Below are positions 28,046-38,229 of a stretch of DNA of 64,000 bases, in pieces. The stretch lies in contig JAERTG010000141.1 of assembly GCA_016845065.1 (NCBI GenBank), forward strand, positions 1 through 64,000, in the 5' to 3' direction. The stretch is from Fidelibacterota bacterium (GTDB lineage Bacteria; Fidelibacterota; UBA8477; JABMPR01). The notes beneath the pieces were generated by a model. The model did not search any database, was not told the DNA's origin, and saw only the letters and a list, made by a program, of their open reading frames with translations. How positions within the stretch are numbered: position 1 is the first letter of the stretch; each line of letters starts with the position of its first letter. The position numbers and the translations under genes were made by a program.

Positions 28046-28140
28046 AAGCTCCCCAGATTAATCAGATTACTTGCCAAGAAAATACTTCCCGGTCTGTCAG
28101 GTATGCAAGAACCATTACCAAATCCAAATATCATACCTGT

Positions 28141-29856
28141 TCAGGACTTCCGAGCGATCTTTGCCCAACTATCCCTGAGAGATGCTATCCTGTTAAATAC
28201 AGGATGATCTTCAGTGCTATCCTGGTCAACTGTAAAGTAACCAACCCGTTCAAACTGAAAGCGCTCACCGGACTTAACCCCTAATAAGGCGGGTTCAACT
28301 TTTGCATGTTTAATAACTTCAAGTGAATCAGGATTGATATTGGACCTGAAATCCTGACCTTCTTCTACTTTGTCAGGATGTTCAACACTGAACAATCGAT
28401 CATAGAGGCGTACTTCGGCGTCTAGACATTTTTCAGCAGAGACCCAATGTATGACGCCCTTCACACGTCTGTCTGTGGGTTGTTTCCCCAAAGTATCTGG
28501 ATCGATGGTACAACGGAGTTCAATGATTTCACCTGCAGCATTTTTGACGACATCATCACATTTGAGTATATACCCATATCGTAAACGCACTTCTTTACCA
28601 GGTGCAAGGCGAAAATATTTTTTGACGGGTGCTTCCATGAAATCATTGTGATCTATGAAAAGCTCACGTGTGAACGGCACACTCCTGGTACCAGCACTTT
28701 CATCTTCAGGATTATTAATAGCTTGTAGTTCTTCCACCTTGCCTTCCGGATAGTTTTCGATCACTACTTTTAGGGGGTTTAGAACTGCCATAACACGTGG
28801 TGCGATGGCGTTGAGATGTTCCCGAATGTGATTCTCTAGAATGGTTACATCAACTACACTATTGTGTTTTGCCACACCAATGTATTCACAAAAATTGCGA
28901 ATGGATTCAGGCGTATATCCGCGACGTCTCAATCCTGATATCGTAGGCATTCGTGGATCATCCCACCCATTAACATAACCTTCATCCACAAGTGTTAGGA
29001 ACTTTCTTTTGCTCATTATCGTATAGGTAAGATTTAAGCGGGCAAACTCTATTTGCTGTGGATGGTGAATTTCAAGTGCATCACAAAACCAGTCATAGAG
29101 TGGACGATGATTCTCAAATTCCAAGGTACAAATGGATTGAGTGATCTTTTCAATAGAGTCGGACTGTCCGTGGGTAAAATCATACATGGGGTAGATACAC
29201 CAGTCATCACCAGTTCGATGATGGTGACCATGAAGTATTCTATATATCACAGGATCTCTCATGTGAAAATTGGGATGTGCCATATCAATTTTGGCCTTCA
29301 AGGTCCTGGTACCATCAGGAAATTCACCCGCTTTCATTCTAGTAAATAAATCTAGATTTTCTTCAACTGAACGGTCCCTATAGGGGCTATGTTTTCCAGC
29401 TTCAGTCGGGGTTCCTCGATATTCTCTACCTTCTGCCAGTGTAAGATCGCAAACATAAGCCTGACCATTTTTGATGAGTTTCACGGCCCAATTATAAAGT
29501 TGATCAAAGTAATCAGAGGCATAGTATTCCCGGTCCTCCCAATCAAAGCCCAGCCACTTGATGTCCTCCTTGATAGAGTGAACATATTCCGCTTCTTCTT
29601 TAATGGGATTAGTATCATCAAACCGTAGATTACATACTCCCCCATACTTTTCGGCTAAACTAAAATTTAAAGCAATTGATTTTGCATGTCCAATGTGAAG
29701 ATAGCCATTGGGTTCTGGGGGAAATCTTGTATGAACTGTTTGACCAAATCGACCAGTTTTCAAATGGTCGTTAATAATTTCTTCAACAAAATTCAGTGAT
29801 TTTTCTGGAGTCGATTCAACGCTCTCCGTTGTGTCTGCCTTTATGATGGCACCCAT
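28141..29856 (-). CDS. glnS: Glutaminyl-tRNA synthetase
   Basis: This 571-residue class I enzyme charges tRNA-Gln directly. [20 protein letters not shown] carries HIGH at residues 54-57, and [12 protein letters not shown] carries the KMSKS-equivalent. The GlnRS-specific blocks [13 protein letters not shown] and [10 protein letters not shown] distinguish it from GluRS. The C-terminal beta-barrel anticodon domain is intact. The gltX gene is directly upstream. Having both enzymes suggests Gln-tRNA is not made only through GatCAB. Confidence 0.95.
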   Translation of the reverse strand: MGAIIKADTTESVESTPEKSLNFVEEIINDHLKTGRFGQTVHTRFPPEPNGYLHIGHAKSIALNFSLAEKYGGVCNLRFDDTNPIKEEAEYVHSIKEDIKWLGFDWEDREYYASDYFDQLYNWAVKLIKNGQAYVCDLTLAEGREYRGTPTEAGKHSPYRDRSVEENLDLFTRMKAGEFPDGTRTLKAKIDMAHPNFHMRDPVIYRILHGHHHRTGDDWCIYPMYDFTHGQSDSIEKITQSICTLEFENHRPLYDWFCDALEIHHPQQIEFARLNLTYTIMSKRKFLTLVDEGYVNGWDDPRMPTISGLRRRGYTPESIRNFCEYIGVAKHNSVVDVTILENHIREHLNAIAPRVMAVLNPLKVVIENYPEGKVEELQAINNPEDESAGTRSVPFTRELFIDHNDFMEAPVKKYFRLAPGKEVRLRYGYILKCDDVVKNAAGEIIELRCTIDPDTLGKQPTDRRVKGVIHWVSAEKCLDAEVRLYDRLFSVEHPDKVEEGQDFRSNINPDSLEVIKHAKVEPALLGVKSGERFQFERVGYFTVDQDSTEDHPVFNRIASLRDSWAKIARKS

Positions 29857-29975
29857 ACTATCCTCATATCTATAGCCTGAAATATCAGGGCTAGGTCCAA
29901 AAAACTAATCAGCAAATAACATACATATTCATACATAGCTAAGCCATGATGAATTTGCCTCAATCTGCAGTGGAT

Positions 29976-31559
29976 TTATTGTTGTTGGGCTACGAGCTGG
30001 AGGGCTCTGTCAATGCGATTTTTACAGCCCGCTTTCCCAATGATTGACATAATATCGAATAGCCCAAAGCCTACAGCTTTACCGGTGATCGCTACACGGA
30101 TTGCATGGACAATCATTCCCATTCCCACACCCTCTCTTTCAACAAAAGTATGCAAGTAATTATCAAGGTTTTCAGCGGAGAAATCTGTTATGTCCGGTAG
30201 GACGTTTCTTAGTTTCACCAGTAAATCTCGCTGGGCTTCAGCATTAACCAGGCGTTTCCTGAAAGCTTTCTCCTCGTATTCAAATGCATCATCAGCTAGA
30301 AAAAGCTCAGTGTAATCCAGAATATCTCCAGCAAAGGAAATCCGCTCATTCGCAGCCTCGAGAATTGCTCTGACTTTACTTTTTATCTCTTCTGTAGGTG
30401 GACTTTGGATAAGTCCAGATTTCTCCAGATATGGCAGAACCATATCCAACTTTTCTTTCATCTCAAGTCGCCACATATAGCGACTCTGGAAAGAAGTTAG
30501 TTTTTGTGGATCAAAACTGGCAGGTGCCTTGTTGATTCTATCCAGGCTAAATTCTTGAATCATGGCTGCACGAGTAAAGTCTTCAGTTTTATCGTCGAGA
30601 GACCAACCAAGAAGCAGTAAATAGTTAATGATGGCATCTGGGAGAAAGCCAATTTCTCGATAAAAATCGACAATTACCGGGTTGAAAGTTTCCGGAGAGG
30701 CAGAATAGCCAATCTTTTGGGCTATGTTTTCTCCGTGATCATACAAGACCTTGAAATCTCTATTTTTTAAATATTTGTCCAGTTTGCGTTTGCTCAGTTT
30801 ATGTGAGCTTCCTGGCTCAGCAACAAATGGCAGGTGAGCATAGATGGGCAATTCGAGTCCCAGACTTTGGGCAATAAATATCTGACGCGGTGTATTCGGC
30901 AAATGTTCTATAGCTCGAATTACATGACTGATCTCAAAGGCACCATCATCAACCACGCTGGTCAAATGGTAAAGACAGGATCCATCTTTACGTTGGATTA
31001 CATGATCCTGCTCACCACCCCATTCAAAAGACATATCACCGCGAACCATATCACTGAATTCACATTTTCCTTCTCTGGGCATTTTCAACCGAACAACAGA
31101 TTCTCGACCTTCTGCTTCAAATTTCTTGACTTCATCCTCTGTTTCAGCCATCCAGGTTCGACTGTAGATGAACTGACGCTTTTCCTTTTCAGCAGTTTGA
31201 CGTTCGGCTGCAAACTCTTCAGGTTTGGAGAAGTCTCTATACGCATAACCGTCACCTAGCATCTTCTCAACAGCTTCGGCATATATATCAGACCGTTGGG
31301 ATTGGAAATATGGTGCATGAGGACCACCCATCCCAGGACCTTCATCCCAATCTATTCCCAACCATTTAAATCCGTCCATGATAGGTTGTAAAGCTTCATG
31401 GACATTCCTCGCCTGATCTGTATCGTCAACTCGGAGAATGAATTTACCCCCATGATGACGAGCAAATAGCCAATTAAAAAGAGCAGTTCTCACCCCACCG
31501 ATATGCAGGTAACCAGTGGGACTAGGGGCAAAACGGACGCGAACTTGGGGTAAAGCCAT
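29976..31559 (-). CDS. gltX: Glutamyl-tRNA synthetase
   Basis: This 527-residue enzyme charges tRNA-Glu. RFAPSPTGYLHIGGVRTALF contains the HIGH-type motif at residues 19-22. The KMSKS-type loop is KLSKRKLDKYLKNRD. The C-terminal helical anticodon domain ends IGKAGCKNRIDRAL. The gene is 119 bp upstream of glnS on the same strand, probably co-transcribed, and no terminator was recognised between them. Confidence 0.95.
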   Translation of the reverse strand: MALPQVRVRFAPSPTGYLHIGGVRTALFNWLFARHHGGKFILRVDDTDQARNVHEALQPIMDGFKWLGIDWDEGPGMGGPHAPYFQSQRSDIYAEAVEKMLGDGYAYRDFSKPEEFAAERQTAEKEKRQFIYSRTWMAETEDEVKKFEAEGRESVVRLKMPREGKCEFSDMVRGDMSFEWGGEQDHVIQRKDGSCLYHLTSVVDDGAFEISHVIRAIEHLPNTPRQIFIAQSLGLELPIYAHLPFVAEPGSSHKLSKRKLDKYLKNRDFKVLYDHGENIAQKIGYSASPETFNPVIVDFYREIGFLPDAIINYLLLLGWSLDDKTEDFTRAAMIQEFSLDRINKAPASFDPQKLTSFQSRYMWRLEMKEKLDMVLPYLEKSGLIQSPPTEEIKSKVRAILEAANERISFAGDILDYTELFLADDAFEYEEKAFRKRLVNAEAQRDLLVKLRNVLPDITDFSAENLDNYLHTFVEREGVGMGMIVHAIRVAITGKAVGFGLFDIMSIIGKAGCKNRIDRALQLVAQQQ

Positions 31560-31696
31560 ATCGTATGTAATCTTTCATTCAACTTGTTGAGCGGAAAGGG
31601 ATTGAGCTTGAGGAATCCTCTTCATTTTTTTTCTAATAATTTTGAACACCAACTGAAGATATTGAGAGAGTCAGTCCTCAGTTCCGAGACACTATT

Positions 31697-32329
31697 TCAG
31701 CTAAACCGGATAGTTCCCATATGGTGTCCAGCAAGATCCAAGCTCACTTCATCGCCTTGCTGTAATACACCCACACCTTCAGGAGTGCCGGTGAAGATAA
31801 TATCACCGGGTTGCAAGTCAGTATATTCCTCCAAGTATGATGGGATCTTTTCGAAGGGGAGAATCATCTGACTACTATCCCCCCTTTGTCGGATTTCACC
31901 GTTGAGGAGCATGGTGAATCGTATTTGATTTAGAGATGGTATTTCATTCACGGCAATAAACCGGCTAACAATTGCTGCCCCATCAAATGATTTAGCTAGT
32001 GTCCAAGGCTTTCCAGCTGCTTTAAGCTCATCCTGAAGCTCACGCAATGTGAGATCTAAACCCAGTCCTATCGCGGTGATAAAGGATCCACCTTCATTGC
32101 GATCAATGAGAGCTACAATTTCAGTTTCATAATGAACTTCACCATGATCGGAGAAAAGCCGGTGTGTTCCCTGCATGGGTGCCAGAGCGTTCAGTCCCTT
32201 CTGGAAAACCAGAGGTTTGGCCTCAATGGCATTACCCAATTCTTCAGCATGCTCGGCATAATTCCTACCCAGGCACCAGATGGTACGAGGTTGAATCCCT
32301 TTCTCTTTCTCTGTAAAATCAAAAGCCAT
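31697..32329 (-). CDS. Fumarylacetoacetate hydrolase-family protein
   Basis: This 210-residue protein is a single FAH domain without the N-terminal extension of true FAH. Metal ligands are in HYETEIVALID, and FTGTPEGVGVLQQGD is the conserved C-terminal block. The beginning IWCLGRNYAEHAEELGN is typical of FAHD1/YcgM-type acylpyruvases and oxaloacetate decarboxylases. Substrate is uncertain. It lies between gltX and uvrC, with gaps of 137 and 147 bp that show no clear terminator or promoter. Confidence 0.85.
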   Translation of the reverse strand: MAFDFTEKEKGIQPRTIWCLGRNYAEHAEELGNAIEAKPLVFQKGLNALAPMQGTHRLFSDHGEVHYETEIVALIDRNEGGSFITAIGLGLDLTLRELQDELKAAGKPWTLAKSFDGAAIVSRFIAVNEIPSLNQIRFTMLLNGEIRQRGDSSQMILPFEKIPSYLEEYTDLQPGDIIFTGTPEGVGVLQQGDEVSLDLAGHHMGTIRFS

Positions 32330-32476
32330 GACCTACTTACCTACCCTGCTTGTTTTTAACATCTTCTTCAAACGCTCGGATAAGATAATACATTTTGGAT
32401 TTGAAGGAGTGGATTAATGGGTTTGAGGGTTTGAAGTGTTTTGTGACTGAGTCTCTCATTCACAATATGTATTGGT

Positions 32477-34303
32477 TTAATTCAAGCCCTCTTTGATCCG
32501 GGTGGCCATAGTTTGTGATATCCCAGGTACATGAGCAATCTCTTCCACACTGGCATTTTTTATGTTCTTTAATGATCTGAAATATTTTATCAAAGCGACT
32601 CGACGTGATTCACCAATCCCTTCAATCTCATCAAGGGCAGAATGCACCATTGCCTTTCCTCTCCTTTTTCGCTGAAAAGTTATGGCAAAACGATGGGCTT
32701 CATCTCGGATACGCCGTAATAGTATTGTTGATGGACTGGTTTTTGGGATACCTAGCGAGAGTGATTCACCTGGAAGAAAGACCTCCTCGAGACGTTTTGC
32801 CAAACCAAGAATTGGAATGTGAGACAGACCCAGTCGCTCCAATACTTCTACAGCAGCACTGAGTTGACCCTTTCCTCCATCGATAAGAATCAAATCAGCT
32901 TCGGGTAGACCCTCTGCTTTCACTCTGGTATATCGCCGATGGATAACCTCCTTCATACTGGCAAAGTCATCAATACCATCTACGGACTTGATTTGATATT
33001 TGCGATACTCGCGTTTGGCGGGTTTCCCATCAATAAAGCAAACAAGTGAAGCTACGGTTTCAGTCCCACCCAGATGAGAAATATCATATCCCTCAATTCG
33101 GCGTGGTGGGGCAGAGAGACTCAGATCCTCCTGGAGGGAACGGATCATTTTCGGTACGATTTCGACACGTTGAGCCTGTTCCAAAGCCCAATCCTTTAGC
33201 ACCAGTTCCGCATTGCGCTCAGCCAGATCCAATAGAGTTTTTTTCTCGCCTTTCTGTGGAGTTATAAAACTGATTTTTACACCTGATACATCCTTGAGCC
33301 AGGCATGGATCATATCCACATCTGCAATTTCGTCTGGGACCAATATCTCGCGGGGTATAAATGAAGCATCTTCATATACACGAGTAATCATGCGACTAAG
33401 AATGCTGGGCAGACCTTCGTCCTCAGTCCCTCTGAAACGAAATTGTTCCTTGCCAATAAGTTTGCCTGCTCGAATGCGAATAAGAATACCACAGGTCAAA
33501 TTGTCCTGTCTTGCGACACCGAGCACATCTCTATCTTCGAAATCGCTGGTTTTCAGCCGTTGTCGACTGACATATGACCTGACGGCTTCCAATTGATCAC
33601 GATGACGGGCGGCGTGTTCATATTGCTGGTTATCAGCAGCTTGTTGCATTTTTTCTGAGAGGTAAGTATCCACGTTGTCGGTTCTCCCTTTGAGGAAATC
33701 TTCAACTCGGTGGATCATTTCAGCATATTCATCTTTGGAAATCAAGCCCTGACAGGGTCCATCACATTTGCCGATATGATAATCAAGGCAAAGCTGAACC
33801 TTTTTAGCGGCCACTGAATCATCATCCATGCGATAACTGCAACTTCGGATGGTAAAAATGCGTTTTATTACGGAGAGTGCAGCTCGTAGTCCTTTTACAT
33901 TCGTATAGGGTCCATAATAGATAGAACCATCTTTAACTATGTTTCGGGAAACAAAAACCTGTGGATAATCTTCATTTGTGATACGGATGTAGGGAAATGT
34001 TTTATCATCTCGGAGATCAATATTAAATCGTGGACGATGTTGCTTGATCAAATTCGCTTCCGTTAGAAGTGCCTCCACTTCCGTGCGCGTGACCAGTGTC
34101 TGAAGATCCCAGATACGAGCAATAAGTCGGGCAGTTTTGGGGCTATCAGGAGTTCCGGTGAAGTATGATTTTACGCGATTTTTTAATACCTTGGCTTTAC
34201 CAATGTAAATAATCTTACCATTTTTATCATAGTAGAAATAGACCCCCGGTTGGGTTGGTAAATCTTTGAGCTTGGCTTTATAGGGAGCTTCTAAACGGGA
34301 CAT
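32477..34303 (-). CDS. uvrC: Excinuclease ABC subunit C
   Basis: This 608-residue protein is full-length UvrC, the nuclease that makes both incisions in nucleotide-excision repair. It has the N-terminal GIY-YIG domain (GVYFYYDKNGKIIYIGKAK), a UvrB-binding UVR motif (QQYEHAARHRDQLEAV), and the C-terminal RNase H-like domain with RIEGYDISHLGGTETVAS. The end carries helix-hairpin-helix DNA-binding motifs. It is the first gene on its strand after a 318-bp divergent gap. Confidence 0.96.
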   Translation of the reverse strand: MSRLEAPYKAKLKDLPTQPGVYFYYDKNGKIIYIGKAKVLKNRVKSYFTGTPDSPKTARLIARIWDLQTLVTRTEVEALLTEANLIKQHRPRFNIDLRDDKTFPYIRITNEDYPQVFVSRNIVKDGSIYYGPYTNVKGLRAALSVIKRIFTIRSCSYRMDDDSVAAKKVQLCLDYHIGKCDGPCQGLISKDEYAEMIHRVEDFLKGRTDNVDTYLSEKMQQAADNQQYEHAARHRDQLEAVRSYVSRQRLKTSDFEDRDVLGVARQDNLTCGILIRIRAGKLIGKEQFRFRGTEDEGLPSILSRMITRVYEDASFIPREILVPDEIADVDMIHAWLKDVSGVKISFITPQKGEKKTLLDLAERNAELVLKDWALEQAQRVEIVPKMIRSLQEDLSLSAPPRRIEGYDISHLGGTETVASLVCFIDGKPAKREYRKYQIKSVDGIDDFASMKEVIHRRYTRVKAEGLPEADLILIDGGKGQLSAAVEVLERLGLSHIPILGLAKRLEEVFLPGESLSLGIPKTSPSTILLRRIRDEAHRFAITFQRKRRGKAMVHSALDEIEGIGESRRVALIKYFRSLKNIKNASVEEIAHVPGISQTMATRIKEGLN

Positions 34304-34621
34304 GGGAAAATCTAATTTTTGAAGAGCGGAAGTCTTGGATTTTTTTACTTACAATGAATTGAATGAATCTTGGTAATGTGTCCCCTTCCACAAATTATTG
34401 GCTTCATAAAGCGATATATGGATTCAATTCACAGTAACCCAGCAGCTTTGATAACCGATTCAGTCGCAACTATATCTAGGGAGATTGATCGAAGTCAAAT
34501 CCTAGAAACAATTATAGTTCTGCTAATAGAAGCGCAGATTGTCTTATATTATGATGAGTGTCCTTTACTAAAATTTGCTCGTGTGCCATTTAGCTGTATT
34601 ATCATGAAGGATGGGGGAAGC
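34304..34621. other. 318-bp divergent intergenic region
   Basis: The region separates uvrC (-) from the small lipoprotein (+). It should hold both promoters, but I see no convincing -35/-10 pair. The best -10-like sequence on the plus strand is TATATT at 34545-34550. No repeat or RNA gene was recognised. The lipoprotein frame remains open through most of it, but that stretch lacks a sensible N-terminus. Confidence 0.4.
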
Positions 34622-35047
34622 ATGAAATCTTCAAAAATTATCCAATGGGTTCTCGTTTTAACTAGCCTGGGAATGCTCTCGTGCCCTTCAGAACCTCATT
34701 CCGAATATTATTTTGAAATTGAAAATAATGGTTCAACCAACATAGATGTTATCTACACTGTTCTTGATAGTTCGAGCAAGGAAACCAGCCTTGCTGCAGG
34801 TCGCTGGCTCACAATTCATGAAACTTCAGTTGCCAGTTGCCTGGAACCACTGGATGACAAGGCCTTTGAGATGGAAATTGAGTCATTTGTGATACTCCGG
34901 TATGGAGACACCCTGAATGTGCAAATTCCCGGGATTCTGAGTGAGTGGGAGTACATCGGTTGGGACAATGGGGGTGCCATGACCAATGTTTGTGGTGGGA
35001 GTGGATTTTATACTTTTTTTATCAACGATTCACTATACCCGCCGTAA
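34622..35047 (+). CDS. Small lipoprotein of unknown function
   Basis: This 141-residue protein starts with a lipoprotein signal (KIIQWVLVLTSLGMLSC), with the lipobox Cys near residue 21. The mature part has short beta-rich stretches and no motif that I know. The frame is open upstream to 34370, but only the ATG at 34622, with GGGGGA just before it, puts the signal peptide at the N-terminus. An ATG at 34604 would add 6 residues. It is alone on its strand, between uvrC and mce. Confidence 0.65.
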   Translation: MKSSKIIQWVLVLTSLGMLSCPSEPHSEYYFEIENNGSTNIDVIYTVLDSSSKETSLAAGRWLTIHETSVASCLEPLDDKAFEMEIESFVILRYGDTLNVQIPGILSEWEYIGWDNGGAMTNVCGGSGFYTFFINDSLYPP

Positions 35048-35106
35048 ACATTGCACCGCTTTTGTGGATTAGACTTCGACCGTCACTAGATTTTGCTCAG
35101 ACCTTG

Positions 35107-35144
35107 TAGATTTTTTTAGGGTTTTTATTCCTAGCATAAATCTA
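35107..35144 (+). terminator. Possible terminator of the small lipoprotein gene
   Basis: TAGATTT (35107-35113) pairs with AAATCTA (35138-35144), with a shorter inner pairing TAGG/CCTA, and a CTTTTTG run follows. It lies 60 bp past the lipoprotein stop, in the convergent gap before mce. The stem is AT-rich, so the call is tentative. Confidence 0.35.
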
Positions 35145-35220
35145 TCTTTTTGACTGATCACATCAGCCTACCATGGAGGTTTATTCGAATCCGGGTCTTG
35201 ATAAACTATGGAATGTGCAG

Positions 35221-35625
35221 TTACTGCTGTTCACATAATTCAATCAAAACACCACCTGTAGATTTAGGGTGAATAAAAATGATTCGCATATTATGGGCAC
35301 CCAATTGGGGTTCATCACTTAGGAGGATAATCCCTGCATCTTTTAGCTTGAGTACATATTCATCCAAACCCTCTACCTCGAAAGCAATGTGATGTAAACC
35401 TGGACCTCGCTTGTCCAAAAACTTTCCCACTGGCGTTTCAGCCGATAAGGGTTCCAATAATTCGATATTGGACTCACCTACTTCATAGAAATGAGTAGTC
35501 ACGCCCTCTCGATTAACAGTCTCCGTTCCATTGAAATCCAATCCTAGAATGTCACGATATAATATTTTCGCCTGCTCTTTGTCAGAACCTGCAACTGCTA
35601 TGTGACTTATCTTTTTAATTTTCAA
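35221..35625 (-). CDS. mce: Methylmalonyl-CoA epimerase
   Basis: This 134-residue VOC-fold protein has the family metal ligands in ISHIAVAGSD (His 8), HHIAFEVEG and the late LIELCE. It interconverts (S)- and (R)-methylmalonyl-CoA, serving propionate metabolism. The mutase is not in the window, so the pathway is inferred. It is 5 bp after dacB at the end of the long acpS-to-mce run. A related glyoxalase activity is the alternative, but the sequence fits Mce closely. Confidence 0.88.
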   Translation of the reverse strand: MKIKKISHIAVAGSDKEQAKILYRDILGLDFNGTETVNREGVTTHFYEVGESNIELLEPLSAETPVGKFLDKRGPGLHHIAFEVEGLDEYVLKLKDAGIILLSDEPQLGAHNMRIIFIHPKSTGGVLIELCEQQ

Positions 35626-35630
35626 TGGGA

Positions 35631-37172
35631 TTACTCCATTTCCGATAGAAGGGCAACAATCTTGTCCTGGATATTGTTCACTTTGTAAGTTGGGATCGTG
35701 TAGTGGTTCACCATAATTGCAAATATTATGGGTTCGCCTGATTGTGTCCAGGTATAACCACTGAGTGACCGTACATACCCAATATAACCTGTTTTGGCCC
35801 GTACATTACCTTCTGCACTACTACCCAATGTCCGCTTTCGTATCGTACCGGTGACCCCTGAAAGAGGAAAAGATTCAATGTAGTAAGTTCGATATGGGTG
35901 ATCCCACATCATCTGCAACAATGACGTCGTAGTATTTGGAGAAACGAGGTTGTGTCTTGAGAGTCCTGATCCATCACGTATTTGCAGGTTTTGGGTATCC
36001 ATGCCAAGTGAATCATAAAGTGCTTTCTGGACTTTGCGACCCTCTCGCGAAGAACCCTCTTCGCCAAACTCAGCACCTAGAGTTTTTTGAAGGGTTTCAG
36101 CAATAAAATTTTGACTTGGACGATTTACCTTAGAAATAATATCGGACATAGGGTGAGAATAATACGTGAATATTTTTTGCATTTCGGAATAATCCAAAGA
36201 ATCAGTCAAATCATCTGCATCCACTGGTGATCCGGTTACTTTAATGCCAGCCTCTTCCAGTCTTTCCTTGAGAACATGTACAGTGAAAAGTGTTGGGTTG
36301 TGAATCGTGATTGTGGATTCACTTTCACCTTTCTCCCGTCGATAGTCACCCTCAAACCAGGCGATGTTGGTTTGGCGCTCACGGTCATAAGTCCATTCAG
36401 TCGCCGTATCACTACTCACTGTCACCAGATCATTACGTAAATTCATATAAGTAGTCTGGGGGTGAGGTTCAATGATGACCGGGTTCCCCAGGGTGACTGT
36501 ATCAGGAGTGAGGGTATAATCGATATAGTTCTCACTATATGAGAGACCTGATAATTGAGCAGCATAGTAATATGTTTCATCATCCCAGGACCAACCATAT
36601 CCCAGTGACTGGTCATCAAAAACATTATCGTCTCCGATGATATTCCCATTGATCTCAGTAACTCCCTTTAGTTTGAGGGAGTCAACAAAATTCACCATGA
36701 CTGAATCATAGTTTTTGTCATAGAAACGCCATGACCAGGATGGATCCCCACTCCCTTTAATAACCAAATCTCCGTTTAGAATCCCGTTGTTAGTGAGGTC
36801 GCCATTCATAACAAAATCAGTAGCATATCGGTATTGAGGTCCCAATAGACAGAGCGCTGCTGCAGTCGTGTACATTTTCTGGTTGGAGGCAGGCATGAAC
36901 ATCTTGGCAGTATTTCGTTCGTAAATTATCTCATCCGAATTAGCATATTTTACTTTAACCCCCCACCATCCCATCTCTGTGGGTGCGTGATTTAACAGCG
37001 TGTCAATTTCAAATGCCACCTGCTGTTGAGCGCTACGTAGAATCTGCTGCGTGGGTAAAGGTGTGGCATTATGCGGATGGGTAGTACAACCAACAATTCC
37101 TGCCACAATTAGAATGAGAAGACTGAATCGAGTTGAAAATTTCACAGAGGGCTCCTGAAGATTATTATTCAA
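35631..37172 (-). CDS. dacB: D-alanyl-D-alanine carboxypeptidase/endopeptidase (PBP4, S13)
   Basis: This 513-residue protein belongs to peptidase family S13. The active-site SxxK is in MPASNQKMYTTAA, the SxN equivalent is SQN in RPSQNFIAE, and the KTG is in RAKTGYIGYVRS. A lipoprotein-like signal (LILIVAGIVGC) suggests a lipid anchor facing the periplasm. It trims peptidoglycan stem peptides and may cleave crosslinks. It lies 21 bp after the dipeptide-epimerase-type gene, so the D-amino-acid chemistry is clustered. Confidence 0.93.
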   Translation of the reverse strand: MNNNLQEPSVKFSTRFSLLILIVAGIVGCTTHPHNATPLPTQQILRSAQQQVAFEIDTLLNHAPTEMGWWGVKVKYANSDEIIYERNTAKMFMPASNQKMYTTAAALCLLGPQYRYATDFVMNGDLTNNGILNGDLVIKGSGDPSWSWRFYDKNYDSVMVNFVDSLKLKGVTEINGNIIGDDNVFDDQSLGYGWSWDDETYYYAAQLSGLSYSENYIDYTLTPDTVTLGNPVIIEPHPQTTYMNLRNDLVTVSSDTATEWTYDRERQTNIAWFEGDYRREKGESESTITIHNPTLFTVHVLKERLEEAGIKVTGSPVDADDLTDSLDYSEMQKIFTYYSHPMSDIISKVNRPSQNFIAETLQKTLGAEFGEEGSSREGRKVQKALYDSLGMDTQNLQIRDGSGLSRHNLVSPNTTTSLLQMMWDHPYRTYYIESFPLSGVTGTIRKRTLGSSAEGNVRAKTGYIGYVRSLSGYTWTQSGEPIIFAIMVNHYTIPTYKVNNIQDKIVALLSEME

Positions 37173-37193
37173 ATAGATTTTATGAATTTCCGT

Positions 37194-38213
37194 TTACAGT
37201 TTCTCAATACCAAGGCCTGGTTTATCCAGCAATATAATTTTACCCGCCTGATTCCCCACACCGCGAAAGGGATCTTCTGCCAGAAGAACATTACCATCCA
37301 AATCTAACCAGCGGGCATAGGATCCAAGCTGTGACATTGCCGATATCCCAATTGAGGTTTCAACCATACACCCCAGCATAATATCAAACTTATGTTTTTG
37401 TGCGAGATCAACCATCTTTTTTGCATTGGTCAGACCGCCACACTTCATCAATTTAATATTAATACCATCATACGCGCCGACCAGCCCAGGAATATCTTCT
37501 GGTCTCACTGAATTTTCATCCGCTACAAGGGGTAAGGATGAATACTCCCTTAATTGGGCTATATCATCAAGCTGATGTGCTGGCATTGGTTGTTCAAGGA
37601 ACTCCACATTTTCTTCTGCCAACCAGTCCGCTCCTCGTCTTGCATCATCCAAGTTTTTCCAGCCTTCATTCACATCCACCCTAAGTACTTTATCTGTTTG
37701 GCCACGAATTGCACGCATTATGTCATGATCATAGTCTGTGCCTAATTTGATCTTGAGAATTGGATAGTCCCTGGCTTCTTCAATTTTATCTGGAATGATT
37801 CTGAGATCAGAAATTCCAATAGTGTAGGAGGAGGTGACCAACTCCTGTGTGCCCCCAAATATTTTCCACAGAGGTGTCCCCTGCCGTTGTGCGTATAAAT
37901 CCCAGAATGCCGTATCCAGTGCGGCTTGCAGTGAATAACTCTCAGCAAACATCATTTCAAGTTGATTCTGACGACTTTCTGCATCGTCAACTGGTAGGTT
38001 GAGAATAGCATCTTTTTTCGAGGACAACATATTCAGAATTGCTTCAGGGCCTGCTTCATACCGCTTGGATGGGGCTGCTTCTCCGAATCCCACAAACTCG
38101 TCATCATTCAACTCCAGGACAACAACATCATAGTAGCTCTCAGCACTCCTGGCAATTTTAAATTCAAATTTGGTTGTAATCCTTTGGATCGACCACTTTA
38201 TCGACAGTGCCAT
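37194..38213 (-). CDS. Dipeptide epimerase-type enolase-superfamily enzyme (DgcA-like)
   Basis: This 339-residue enzyme has the muconate-lactonising subgroup layout of L-Ala-D/L-Glu epimerases. The catalytic KxK is in LKIKLGTDYDHD, metal ligands are in LRVDVNEGW, FLEQPM and LVADENS, and the second Lys is in INIKLMKCGG. Directly upstream is a DUF1611 protein. In the described D-glutamate route, such an enzyme (DgcA) racemises N-acetyl-D-glutamate after DUF1611 (DgcN) acetylates D-Glu. The alternative is murein dipeptide epimerisation (YkfB/YcjG). I chose the ATG at 38211-38213 because AGGTGAGG precedes it. The frame is open to 38279, inside the upstream gene. Confidence 0.85.
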   Translation of the reverse strand: MALSIKWSIQRITTKFEFKIARSAESYYDVVVLELNDDEFVGFGEAAPSKRYEAGPEAILNMLSSKKDAILNLPVDDAESRQNQLEMMFAESYSLQAALDTAFWDLYAQRQGTPLWKIFGGTQELVTSSYTIGISDLRIIPDKIEEARDYPILKIKLGTDYDHDIMRAIRGQTDKVLRVDVNEGWKNLDDARRGADWLAEENVEFLEQPMPAHQLDDIAQLREYSSLPLVADENSVRPEDIPGLVGAYDGINIKLMKCGGLTNAKKMVDLAQKHKFDIMLGCMVETSIGISAMSQLGSYARWLDLDGNVLLAEDPFRGVGNQAGKIILLDKPGLGIEKL

Positions 38214-38229
38214 TTCTGTCCTCACCTTC

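Noticed and set aside
28098-28139. Inverted repeat CAGGTATG/CATACCTG just after glnS, considered as a terminator.
   Set aside because: No T run follows in the direction of transcription and the loop is long.
35221-35625. The mce gene as part of a propionate pathway in this region.
   Set aside because: No methylmalonyl-CoA mutase or propionyl-CoA carboxylase is present, so only the single enzyme can be claimed.
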